From a bacterium (GTDB taxonomy: Bacteria; JAUVQV01; DATDCY01): a DNA stretch of 11,778 nucleotides. The position numbers and the translations under genes are program-made. The stretch lies in the NCBI GenBank assembly GCA_036524115.1, contig DATDCY010000338.1, positions 1 to 11,778 of the forward strand, given 5' to 3'. Below are positions 1 through 8,082 of this stretch, piece by piece. The notes under the pieces are model-generated. The model was not told the origin of the DNA, did no database searches, and saw only the letters and a list, made by a program, of their open reading frames with translations. Position 1 is the stretch's first letter, and each line of letters begins with the position of its first letter.

Positions 1-1555
<1,555 letters not shown>

Positions 1556-1558
1556 CCC

Positions 1559-1589
1559 GCTCCTCCCCCAAGTTGGCCGATAAATTGTA
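1559..1589 (-). promoter_or_regulatory. Ribosome site and candidate -10 box of the mutase gene
   Basis: Reading the minus strand, TACAAT (bases 1589-1584, five of six consensus positions) lies about 28 bases before the ATG and is followed by a purine-rich GGGGAGGAG Shine-Dalgarno tract (within 1559-1570). No good -35 box is seen 17 bases upstream (TTCCGG at 1612-1607), so the promoter may need an activator or may not be real. The octamer CCGGAAGC occurs twice in the plus strand here, at 1592 and 1607, flanking the palindrome CCGGATCCGG, and could be an operator. The ribosome site is clear; the promoter is tentative. Confidence 0.45.
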
Positions 1590-1624
1590 CGCCGGAAGCG
1601 CCGGATCCGGAAGCTGCCGGCGGC

Positions 1625-1651
1625 GACATCGCGAAGACGCTTGACATCGCG
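1625..1651 (+). repeat. Direct repeat of GACATCGCG overlapping the cytochrome -35 box
   Basis: The 9-base word GACATCGCG occurs at 1625-1633 and 1643-1651, 18 bases apart start to start. The second copy overlaps the TTGACA -35 box of the cytochrome promoter. Its position suggests a possible regulator-binding site, but 18 bases is not a whole number of helical turns, and chance is possible in GC-rich DNA. Confidence 0.35.
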
Positions 1652-1669
1652 GGGGGCGGACGGTATCCA
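1641..1669 (+). promoter_or_regulatory. Sigma70-like promoter of the cytochrome gene
   Basis: A perfect TTGACA -35 box (1641-1646) is followed after exactly 17 bases by TATCCA (1664-1669), which matches the first three -10 positions. Transcription would begin near 1676, giving a leader of only about 13 bases that contains the AAGGAGAG ribosome site (1677-1684) just before the GTG start. The -35 and spacing are strong; the -10 is imperfect. Confidence 0.6.
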
Positions 1670-1688
1670 TGTGCGCAAGGAGAGAACT

Positions 1689-3020
1689 GTGGAACGCGCC
1701 CGACGCCGCCTACCGGGGACCTTCCCCCGCTGCCTGGCCCTTGCGGCCGCCGTCACGTGCGCGCTGCCGCTGCAGGCCGGCGCCATGCTGCGCCCCACCT
1801 GCGACATCGCGGAGCGCTTCAGCGTCGACCCGCGCGCCGAAAAGGACGCACAGGGGCGGTACGTCTGGTTCGCGAGCGGGCCCTGGGCCTGGGATCGCGG
1901 CACGACCATGCTCGCATCGGACGGGGCGGCCGCCGGGACATTCATCTGGAACTCCGGCAGTCACTTCACGGGCGCGCTGAAGCTGCGCCTGCGCCTGGTG
2001 GACTCCGCGGACGGTGCCAAGGCGCGCGCGCGTCTGATCTTCGCCCAGGATGCGGCGCGGGGCGCCCACCGCTGGCTCGAGGTCGTCTCCGGCAACCCGG
2101 GGCGCGTGACGCTGGGGCAGACCGGTACGATCGGGGCGTCCGGGCCGGGGGTGATCCAGTCCTGGCGCACGCCCGTTGCCGCTGGCGCCTGGCTGGACGT
2201 GGCCCTGAGGATCGCGGGGGACAAGACCGTCACCGCCAGCCTCGGGGGCAGGAATCTCTTCACCGCGGCCGTGGCGCCGCTGATCGCGGGCAAGGTTGGC
2301 TTCGCCTCCGTGGCCGGCAAGGTCGAGTTCGAGGAGTTCTCCTTCACCGCCGACCCCGACAGCGAGCCCTGTGTCGAGTGCCACGCGGGGACGTTCAGCG
2401 TGCCCCGGGGCGCCGACGTCTATCCGCAGGGCCAGGACGTCTACGCGTGGTGGGACGGTCGCCGCTGGGACGCGACCGCCGGCCCGCGCGGCGACCCGGC
2501 GCAGCAGCAGGGGGGGCACGGCGACCCGGCCGGGGAGGCCGCACTGAGCTGTGCCGGCGCCAGCAGTTGCCACGACATGCGCCTGCCCCGCCCCGAGGAC
2601 CACCGCAACGGGACCCGGGAGGGACGGGGCCATCGTTCGGTCAATTCCTTCCACCTGCGGGAAAACGCGATCGTCGCGGAGCCGGCGAACACCTGGGACG
2701 CGCAGTTGGCCGCCGACACCTTCTGCGCCCAGCAGTGCCACTACGCCCTCGTGCTCGGGCGGACCCATCGCCACGGGGACTACCCCGTGACCGGCGCCGT
2801 GCAGCTCGGCCAGACGGGCACCCGGATGTACGGCGAGCTGCTCCCGATCCCGGTGGACAGCGACGCCACGACGCGGGCGCTGGCGACGACGCCGGACTAC
2901 GCCCCCTGCTTCTCCTGCCACGACCCGCACGGAACCGGTTCCCCGGATGGCGACACGCCTTCGAACAAGATGCTCCGCATGGAGTGGAAGAACGACCTCT
3001 GCCGCGTCTGCCATATTTAA
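1689..3020 (+). CDS. Secreted multiheme c-type cytochrome with N-terminal LamG-like domain
   Basis: The product is 443 residues and probably transfers electrons in the periplasm or at the cell surface; donor and acceptor are unknown. I chose the GTG at 1689 because AAGGAGAG precedes it by 4 bases and the protein then opens with a signal peptide: an Arg-rich n-region, a hydrophobic stretch at about 15-28 and a QAGA cleavage-like end near 32. Residues about 40-222 look like a concanavalin/LamG-type beta sandwich ([12 protein letters not shown], then GKVGF and a final strand EFEEFSF). The heme part follows. CVECH (228-232), CFSCH (407-411) and CRVCH (438-442) are canonical; the last two form a doubled-CXXCH module that ends at the C-terminus. 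Two further pairs are CX5CH (288-295) and CX3CH (346-351). The protein therefore has three to five hemes. The gene stands alone, divergent from the mutase gene and convergent with the collagen-like gene. Heme content is sure; the beta-sandwich reading is an inference. Confidence 0.88.
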   Translation: MERARRRLPGTFPRCLALAAAVTCALPLQAGAMLRPTCDIAERFSVDPRAEKDAQGRYVWFASGPWAWDRGTTMLASDGAAAGTFIWNSGSHFTGALKLRLRLVDSADGAKARARLIFAQDAARGAHRWLEVVSGNPGRVTLGQTGTIGASGPGVIQSWRTPVAAGAWLDVALRIAGDKTVTASLGGRNLFTAAVAPLIAGKVGFASVAGKVEFEEFSFTADPDSEPCVECHAGTFSVPRGADVYPQGQDVYAWWDGRRWDATAGPRGDPAQQQGGHGDPAGEAALSCAGASSCHDMRLPRPEDHRNGTREGRGHRSVNSFHLRENAIVAEPANTWDAQLAADTFCAQQCHYALVLGRTHRHGDYPVTGAVQLGQTGTRMYGELLPIPVDSDATTRALATTPDYAPCFSCHDPHGTGSPDGDTPSNKMLRMEWKNDLCRVCHI

Positions 3021-3021
3021 C

Positions 3022-3148
3022 GGCAGACCGCTGATAAGGGCCCATCTGCGGCGTCGCGCTCCTCCCGTCTCCCTGCGGCGCACACGAGTGCGCCTCAGTC
3101 GCCGGATCGTCGCGCTTCTTGCATCTGGACCCTTCTGAGCGGTCTGCC
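3022..3148. repeat. Intergenic ~127-bp imperfect palindrome
   Basis: The outer arms GGCAGACCGCT (3022-3032) and AGCGGTCTGCC (3138-3148) are perfect reverse complements of 11 bases, and the pairing continues inward with mismatches (AAGGGCCCA against TGGACCCTT). At the centre, GGCGCAC (3077-3083) and GTGCGCC (3088-3094) form a 7-bp stem with an ACGA loop. The outer and inner arms share the same centre (about 3085), so the whole block is one cruciform-capable unit. It starts one base after the cytochrome stop codon. It could be a dispersed palindromic repeat (REP/MITE-like), a strong 3' transcript-stabilising hairpin, or a bidirectional terminator lacking a T-run. No target duplication or coding capacity is visible. 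Confidence 0.75.
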
Positions 3149-3150
3149 AA

Positions 3151-3178
3151 GCCCGTTCCCCTCAGAGGAATGACGGGC
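3151..3178. repeat. Small hairpin between convergent genes
   Basis: GCCCGTTCC (3151-3159) can pair with GGA and ACGGGC (3167-3178) around a small bulge, giving a 9-bp interrupted stem. No T-run follows on either strand, so it is not a standard intrinsic terminator. It lies between the large palindrome and the collagen-gene terminator and may help block read-through. Its role is uncertain. Confidence 0.35.
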
Positions 3179-3199
3179 AATCTCTGACGCAGCCCCGGG

Positions 3200-3235
3200 A
3201 AAAGAAAAGGGGCGGGGGAGTGACCCCCGCCCCTT
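3200..3235 (-). terminator. Rho-independent terminator of the collagen-like gene
   Basis: On the minus strand, a perfect 12-bp stem, AAGGGGCGGGGG pairing with CCCCCGCCCCTT (arms 3235-3224 and 3218-3207), encloses a 5-base loop and runs into TTTTCTTTT (3208-3200). It begins 15 bases after the collagen-like gene's stop codon. Stem strength, T-run and position all fit an intrinsic terminator acting leftward. Confidence 0.9.
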
Positions 3236-3250
3236 GATCGGTCGTTTCGA

Positions 3251-5155
3251 TTACGGGCAGCCGTCGTCGGCCACGCCGTCGCAATCCTCGTCGATGCCGT
3301 TGGCGCAGATCTCGGGGACGCCGTCCGTGCCGTCGCAGTTCTGATCGATGCCGTCGCATGCGTCCGCGGCGCCAGGATGGATCGTCGCGTCGAGGTTGTC
3401 GCAGTCCCCCTGGATGCCGGCGTCGGGTGCCATCGGGGTCCAGGACATGGAAACCACACAGGCGTCGAACCAGACCTGGAGGCTCTCCGTACCGGTCGTG
3501 AAGTACCCGTCGCCGTCGCGGTCGAAGTATCCCGTGACCGTGGGGTTGCCGGAGGCGTCGGTGCCGCGCGACTGGTAGTAGACGGCGCAGGCGTTGTCCG
3601 TCGAGCCGTCGCGGTCGTCGTCCCGCCCGTTGTTGCACCACTCGGCGTAGCTGCCGCTGCGCGAGTTGAGGAACCAGGCCATGTCGGGGTTGATGAGGCA
3701 GTTGGTGTCGTCGACGTCGCCGTTCTCGGTGGCGGTGTACTGCCCGCTGGGGGCGGTGAGGCACTGGGGCGTGCCGGTGCCCGCGCCGTCGGCGTCGGCG
3801 TCCGTGTAGTAGTTGGTGCAGGAGACGTTGGTCGGCGTGCCGTCGCAGACCCAGCCGGAGGCCCCGCGCCTGACGTACTGCCCCTCTGCGCAGGAGGGCA
3901 GGCCGATGTCACCCGCAGGCCCGGCCGGCCCCTGGGCCCCCTGGCAGTCGAGCACGCTGCAGAAGCCGTCCAGGTTCTTGTCCTCGCTGCCAACGGTGCA
4001 GTACCCGTCCCGGTTCAGGTCCCAGCAGTTCTGCCCGCAGTCGGCCGGGGTGCAGGTGCCGCTGCCGTTCTTGTCCTCGGTGGTCACGTCGCACTGCCGG
4101 TTCTTGTTGAGGTCCCAGCAGTCGTACCCGTTGAAGCCCGTCCACCCGCGAAGCCCCTGCGGCCCCGTGGCGCCCGTGGTCCCGGTCGGCCCGACAGGTC
4201 CGGTCGGTCCTGTGGGGCCTGCAGGACCGTTCGCCGGGCCCGTCGCGCCGGTGGCGCCCGTGGCTCCCGTCGCACCCGCGGTCCCGGCCGGCCCGGTCGG
4301 CCCCGTCGCGCCCGAGGTCCCCGCACTCCCCGTGGCCCCGGTGGCGCCCGTCGCGCCCGCTGCCCCGGCCGTGCCCGTCGTGCCCGTCGCGCCCGTTGTC
4401 CCCTGGGGCCCGGTGCAGTCGGCTGCCGTGCAGGAGGTGTCTCCGTTGATATCCTCGTTCCTGGGATCCCCGGGCGGGAAGATGGTGCACAGCCCGTCGC
4501 CGTTCAGGTCCCAGCAGGAGAGGCCGTAGGAGGGCCCCGTCGGCCCCAGCGCGCCGGTCGCCCCGGTCTCGCCGGTCGGCCCGACGGGCCCGGTCGCACC
4601 CGTCGCGCCGTCGATCCCCGCGGACCCGGTGGGCCCCGCCGCGCCGGCGCAGTCCAGGGCGTTGCAGCCGTCGCCGCCCACGACGTCCTCCGCCGGGTCG
4701 CAGACGCCGTTGCCGTTGGTGTCCCAGCAGGACGTGCCCGCCGGCCCCGCGTTCTCGCTCGTGGCGCTCCACAGCGCGTAGGGGGCGAGCTGCAGCGGCG
4801 TGAGGCCGATCCGGAGCCATCTCGTCCCCGACCGGTACTCGAGCTTGACCTTGAGCTGCTTCGAGAACTGGTCCTCCGACGGGAGGGGGACGACGCTGCC
4901 GAGCATGTGCTTGACGGTCTTGCTCGTCCGGAGGGTATAGGCCTTGGTCTCGGACCAGATCGTGACGTAGGACTCATCGATCAGGCTGAAGCGGAACGTC
5001 CGCGGCACCGTGCTCAGCGTCAGCTTCGTCGTGTACGAGTACGGGATCTGCCGCAGCACCGCCGCGGTCGCCGGCGCAGGCCCCGGCAGAACCCCTCCGA
5101 GGAGCGCGAGGAGGACCAGACTTGCGAGCAGCGCCTTTGACCTGTGGTGGATCAC
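3251..5155 (-). CDS. Secreted collagen-like protein with calcium-loop repeats and MopE-type C-terminus
   Basis: The 634-residue product has a signal peptide (basic start, hydrophobic core at about 8-22, cleavage near ATAA, 29-32). Residues 33-135 match a bacterial surface-protein beta-sandwich pattern (IWSET at 67-71, LGSVVPL at 85-91, LAPYALWS at 123-130). Gly-X-Y triplets follow at about 171-208, 249-343 (one break near 307-311) and 406-418, rich in GAT, GPT and GPA. Between them are four Cys-bounded units that start CWDxN (143, 214, 346, 377) and resemble DxNxDG calcium loops. Residues about 545-634 hold MopE-type motifs (DRDGDGY at 545-551, [16 protein letters not shown]). The likely role is an extracellular or cell-surface structural or adhesive protein that binds metal. 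The GTG start follows a GGGAGGAG ribosome site. No sorting motif or C-terminal anchor is seen. Architecture is firm; function is unknown. Confidence 0.88.
   Translation of the reverse strand: MIHHRSKALLASLVLLALLGGVLPGPAPATAAVLRQIPYSYTTKLTLSTVPRTFRFSLIDESYVTIWSETKAYTLRTSKTVKHMLGSVVPLPSEDQFSKQLKVKLEYRSGTRWLRIGLTPLQLAPYALWSATSENAGPAGTSCWDTNGNGVCDPAEDVVGGDGCNALDCAGAAGPTGSAGIDGATGATGPVGPTGETGATGALGPTGPSYGLSCWDLNGDGLCTIFPPGDPRNEDINGDTSCTAADCTGPQGTTGATGTTGTAGAAGATGATGATGSAGTSGATGPTGPAGTAGATGATGATGATGPANGPAGPTGPTGPVGPTGTTGATGPQGLRGWTGFNGYDCWDLNKNRQCDVTTEDKNGSGTCTPADCGQNCWDLNRDGYCTVGSEDKNLDGFCSVLDCQGAQGPAGPAGDIGLPSCAEGQYVRRGASGWVCDGTPTNVSCTNYYTDADADGAGTGTPQCLTAPSGQYTATENGDVDDTNCLINPDMAWFLNSRSGSYAEWCNNGRDDDRDGSTDNACAVYYQSRGTDASGNPTVTGYFDRDGDGYFTTGTESLQVWFDACVVSMSWTPMAPDAGIQGDCDNLDATIHPGAADACDGIDQNCDGTDGVPEICANGIDEDCDGVADDGCP
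4127..4411 (-). repeat. Tandem Gly-X-Y coding repeat (main collagen block)
   Basis: This stretch encodes about 32 near-continuous Gly-X-Y triplets (residues 249-343), with many copies of GAT-GAT and GPT. At DNA level it is a degenerate 9-base periodicity: the plus strand reads as variants of GTGGCGCCC and GTCGCGCCC. Such tracts can change length by slippage or recombination, so length may vary between strains. A shorter block lies at 4532-4645. Confidence 0.85.
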
Positions 5156-5162
5156 GACTCAA

Positions 5163-5170
5163 CTCCTCCC
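5163..5170 (-). promoter_or_regulatory. Ribosome binding site of the collagen-like gene
   Basis: GGGAGGAG on the minus strand lies 7 bases before the GTG at 5155, inside the 17-base gap after the synthetase stop codon. It supports the GTG start and shows that translation is independent even though transcription is probably shared with the synthetase. Confidence 0.8.
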
Positions 5171-5172
5171 TG

Positions 5173-7086
5173 TCAGTCCTGCTTGTCAGCCGTTGCCTGG
5201 GCGTAGCCGATGTGCTGCAGCGCCTCGGTCATCTCGCCGAGGATCGCCGGGTCGTCGATGGTCGCCGGCATGTTGTAGGGCTCGGAGTCGGCGATGCGGC
5301 GCATGATGCCGCGGAGGATCTTGCCCGAGCGCGTCTTGGGCAGCCGCTTGATGACCGTCGCGGTCTTGAACGCGGCGACCGGGCCGATCTTCTCGCGCAC
5401 CATCGCCACGACCTCCTTGACGATCTCGGCCTCGGGGCGGCTGACCCCGGCCTTGAGCACGAGGAAGCCGAGCGGCACCTGCCCCTTGAGCTGGTCGTGC
5501 ACGCCGATCACCGCGCACTCGGCGACGTTCGGGTGCGAGGCCAGCACCTCCTCCATCGCGCCGGTCGAGAGGCGGTGGCCCGCGACGTTGATGATGTCGT
5601 CGGTGCGGCTCATGACGTGCACGTAGCCGTCGTCGTCGATGATGCCGGCGTCGTACGTCTGGTAGTACCCCGGGAAGGTGTCGAGGTAGGTCTTCTTGAA
5701 GCGCTCGTCGGCCCGCCAGAGCGTCGGGAAGTTGCCCGGCGGGAGCGGCAGCCTGATCACCAGCGCGCCGAGGGTGTTGCGCCCGACGTCCTGCCCCTCG
5801 TTGTCGAGGACGCGGATGTCCACGCCGGGGACGGCCTTCGTCGGCGAGCCGGGCTTCACGGGCAGCGGCTCGATGCCCATGCAGTTGGCGCAGATGGCCC
5901 AGCCGGTCTCGGTCTGCCACCAGTGGTCGATGACCGGGACCTTGAGGATCTTCTCGGCCCAGAGCAGCGTGTCGGGGTCGCAGCGCTCGCCCGCGAGAAA
6001 GAGCGTCTTGAACCCGGCGAGGTCGTACTTCTTCAGGTACTCGGCGTTCGGGTCGTCGCGCTTGATCGCGCGGAAGGCGGTCGGCGCCGTGAAGAGCGCG
6101 CGCACCTTGTGCTGCGAGATCACGCGCCAGAAGGCGCCGGGGTCCGGGGTGCCCACCGGCTTGCCCTCGAAGAGGATCGTCGTGTTGCCGTTGAAGAGCG
6201 GCCCGTAGACGATGTAGGAGTGCCCGACCACCCAGCCTATGTCCGAGGCGGCCCAGAAGACGCTCCCCGGCGGGCAGTCGTAGATGTTGTTCATCGTCCA
6301 CTGCAGCGAGACGATGTGCCCGCCGTTGTCGCGGACGACGCCCTTGGGCTGCCCCGTGGTGCCCGAGGTGTAGAGGATGTAGAGCGGGTCCGTCGCCGAG
6401 ACCATGACGCAGCCGTGCGGCCTGGCCTTGGCCATCGCCTCGTCCCAGTCGATGTCGACCCCGGGGTGCAGCGCGGCCTTCGCCATCGGCCGCTGCAGGA
6501 TCAGGCAGCGCTCGGGCTTGTGGCGGGCCATCCGGATCGCCTCGTCGAGCAGGGGCTTGTACTCGATGACCTTCTTGATCTCGATGCCGCAGGAGGCGCT
6601 GATGATGACCTTCGGCTCGGCGTCGTTGATGCGCACGGCCAGCTCGTTGGCGGCAAACCCGCCGAAGACGACCGAGTGCACGGCGCCGAGACGGGCGCAG
6701 GCGAGCATCGCGACCACCGCCTCCGGGACCATCGGCATGTAGATGATGACGCGGTCGCCCTTGCCGACGCCCAGGTCGGCGAGCGCGCCGGCGCAGGTGG
6801 CCGTCATGTCGCGCAGCTCGCGGTAGGTGAAGCTCTTGACGGTGCCGGTGACCGGGCTGTCGTAGATCAGCGCCGCCTGGTCGGCGCGCCCTCCCTCGAC
6901 GTGGCGATCGAGCGCGTTGTAGCAGGAGTTGACCAGCCCCCCGGTGAACCAGCGGTAGAACGGGGCGCTGCGGTCGTCGAGGACCATGTCCCACTTGCGG
7001 TGCCAGGACACCTTCTCGCCGGCCTCGCCCCAGAAACCGTTCGGGTCCTTCAGGGAACGCGCGTAGACGTCGTCGAACCGACCCAT
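5173..7086 (-). CDS. prpE: Propionyl/acetyl-CoA synthetase (PrpE/ACSS3-type, AMP-forming)
   Basis: The enzyme activates a short-chain acid, most likely propionate, with ATP and CoA through an acyl-adenylate in the cytoplasm. It is 637 residues, the usual length. Adenylate-forming motifs are in order: YTSGTTGQPKG (239-249), PVIDHWWQTETGW (384-396), YQTYDAG (475-481), SRTDDIINVAGHRLS (493-507) and RLPKTRSGKI (581-590) with catalytic lysine K589. The phrases DIGWVVGHSYIVYGPL, FEGKPVGTPDPGAFW and VIDHWWQTETGW, and the C-terminal YNMPATIDDP, are those of the PrpE/ACSS3 branch rather than typical Acs; TYD in place of the common TGD also fits that branch. I chose the ATG at 7086 over the adjacent TTG because a GGGGGGG-type ribosome site lies about 8 bases upstream. 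It heads a probable two-gene unit with the collagen-like gene. The nearby mutase gene supports propionate metabolism. Substrate preference cannot be settled from sequence alone. Confidence 0.93.
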   Translation of the reverse strand: MGRFDDVYARSLKDPNGFWGEAGEKVSWHRKWDMVLDDRSAPFYRWFTGGLVNSCYNALDRHVEGGRADQAALIYDSPVTGTVKSFTYRELRDMTATCAGALADLGVGKGDRVIIYMPMVPEAVVAMLACARLGAVHSVVFGGFAANELAVRINDAEPKVIISASCGIEIKKVIEYKPLLDEAIRMARHKPERCLILQRPMAKAALHPGVDIDWDEAMAKARPHGCVMVSATDPLYILYTSGTTGQPKGVVRDNGGHIVSLQWTMNNIYDCPPGSVFWAASDIGWVVGHSYIVYGPLFNGNTTILFEGKPVGTPDPGAFWRVISQHKVRALFTAPTAFRAIKRDDPNAEYLKKYDLAGFKTLFLAGERCDPDTLLWAEKILKVPVIDHWWQTETGWAICANCMGIEPLPVKPGSPTKAVPGVDIRVLDNEGQDVGRNTLGALVIRLPLPPGNFPTLWRADERFKKTYLDTFPGYYQTYDAGIIDDDGYVHVMSRTDDIINVAGHRLSTGAMEEVLASHPNVAECAVIGVHDQLKGQVPLGFLVLKAGVSRPEAEIVKEVVAMVREKIGPVAAFKTATVIKRLPKTRSGKILRGIMRRIADSEPYNMPATIDDPAILGEMTEALQHIGYAQATADKQD

Positions 7087-7164
7087 CAAGCCTGCCCCCC
7101 CTTGCCGTCGCCTGCGCCGCCGCAGGGGCTCCCGCCCCGCCAGCCAACCTGTGCCTAGAATCGC

Positions 7165-7193
7165 ATTGTGTGACCCCGGGCACGGGGTGTCAA
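7165..7193 (-). promoter_or_regulatory. Sigma70-like promoter of the synthetase gene
   Basis: On the minus strand, TTGACA (7193-7188) is followed after exactly 17 bases by CACAAT (7170-7165), four of six -10 positions. Transcription would start near 7158, leaving a leader of about 72 bases. The spacer contains the dyad CCCCG-TGCC-CGGGG, a possible operator. Two short GC hairpins in the leader (GGGGC-GGGA-GCCCC and CCTGCG-GCGG-CGCAGG) precede the ribosome site. The promoter is well formed; the operator and leader-hairpin roles are guesses. Confidence 0.65.
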
Positions 7194-7284
7194 GATGGGG
7201 TCGAAGCGGGTGTGTTGGCGGGCAGGTACGACGCGGGGCGCCGCGGCGATTGCCGGGCGCCCCGGGGGGAAGGGCAGCGGGGCC

Positions 7285-8082
7285 TTACGACCCCGCGACG
7301 ACCTGGTAGGCCAGCACGCCCTGGACGAAGACCGGCTTGAAGAGCGTGTCCCCGAAGCGAAAGACGTTCGCGCCCCCGGCCTTGTCCTGCGTGTACCCGT
7401 CCGGCAGGTAATACACCGTCAGGCCGGCGGGCGGGCTGACGACCGCATAGCCGCCGGCCTGCTCGGCGAAGAACGTGCCGAAGAAGTACCAGTACGTCTT
7501 GTCCCCGAAGGGGATGCGCACGCTCGCGGCCGGGAGGGCGGGGACCATCGCGCCGGGGGGCGCCGTGACCACGATGTACGTCGTGCCCTGCTGGAGCCAG
7601 AAGATCCCCCGGTCGTAGAAGTAGGAGACGCCGCCGGCCTGGACGGGCGCGGCGCCCGGACCCGGCGCCTCGGTGCTCGTGTAGCCGGGCTTGCGATAGT
7701 ACACCCCCCGCGGTGCCCGCAGCGCGGCCTGGCTCGCCTCGAGGATGGACTGGAAGTAGGCGTCGCTCTCGGCGGCGTCCTTCTGGCGGGTCTGCTCCAG
7801 CTCGTCGCGGCGCACGGCGCGGCCGGCCTCGCGGGCCTGCTCCTCCTGGGTGGAAATGGCATTGCGCTGCATTTGCATGAGCGTCCAGTCGTAGTTCCAG
7901 GACCCGCCCCACCCGCCGTTCCAGTCGTCCCAGTCGCTGGCGAAGGTGGCCCTGCCGCGGCGCTGGGCGACCTCGACGCGGCCGCGGTCGGCCGCGGCGG
8001 CCACCTGGCCGAGCAGCAGCACCGCCCAGAGGCCGGCGATGGCCGCTCCGAGCGCCCGCGCGACACTCATGACGGCGCTCAT
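7285..8082 (-). CDS. Exported DUF6515-like protein of unknown function
   Basis: The 265-residue product starts with a signal peptide or single membrane segment (about 5-30, ending VAAAAD). A Trp/Asp/Gly-rich patch follows (DWDDWNGGWGG, 50-60), then a charged helical, possibly coiled-coil stretch (about 78-122). The C-terminal half carries repeated units: YFYDRGIFW then YIVVTAPPGAMVPALP (154-184), YWYFFGTFF then YAVVSPPAGLTVYYLP (197-227), and a shorter VFRFGDTLF then YQVV (240-262). This aromatic-Gly / VV-x-PP-x-G / LP pattern is how I recognise DUF6515; the assignment is from memory. The ATG at 8082 overlaps the TGA of the upstream DUF2092 gene (ATGA) and has its own GGGAGG site 6 bases upstream. 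The protein is probably periplasmic or envelope-associated. No catalytic residues are seen. Confidence 0.8.
   Translation of the reverse strand: MSAVMSVARALGAAIAGLWAVLLLGQVAAAADRGRVEVAQRRGRATFASDWDDWNGGWGGSWNYDWTLMQMQRNAISTQEEQAREAGRAVRRDELEQTRQKDAAESDAYFQSILEASQAALRAPRGVYYRKPGYTSTEAPGPGAAPVQAGGVSYFYDRGIFWLQQGTTYIVVTAPPGAMVPALPAASVRIPFGDKTYWYFFGTFFAEQAGGYAVVSPPAGLTVYYLPDGYTQDKAGGANVFRFGDTLFKPVFVQGVLAYQVVAGS

Noticed and set aside
1710-3083. A 457-codon minus-strand frame opposite the cytochrome
   Set aside because: It opposes a gene with clear signal peptide and heme motifs, and shows no ribosome site or recognisable domain.
3022-3148. The palindrome read as an integron attC site
   Set aside because: No GTTRRRY-type core, integrase or cassette array is visible, and the arms are longer and more perfect at the ends than expected.
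4127-4411. The collagen tandem repeat read as a CRISPR array or minisatellite
   Set aside because: There are no unique spacers of constant length, and the 9-base period is in frame with Gly-X-Y codons.
3377-5140. A 587-codon plus-strand frame and a 238-codon Pro/Val/Ala-repeat frame (3813-4529) opposite the collagen-like gene
   Set aside because: The repeats are the reverse complement of Gly-X-Y codons. The minus strand has a signal peptide, ribosome site and terminator, so it is the coding strand.
5122-7158. A 678-codon plus-strand frame and a 665-codon second minus-strand frame over the synthetase
   Set aside because: Both are low-complexity charged shadows of a well-conserved enzyme gene in the correct frame.
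7240-7284. A GC-rich hairpin (CCGGG-CGC-CCCGG) after the DUF6515-like gene as an intrinsic terminator
   Set aside because: The stem is only 5 bp and no T-run follows on the minus strand.
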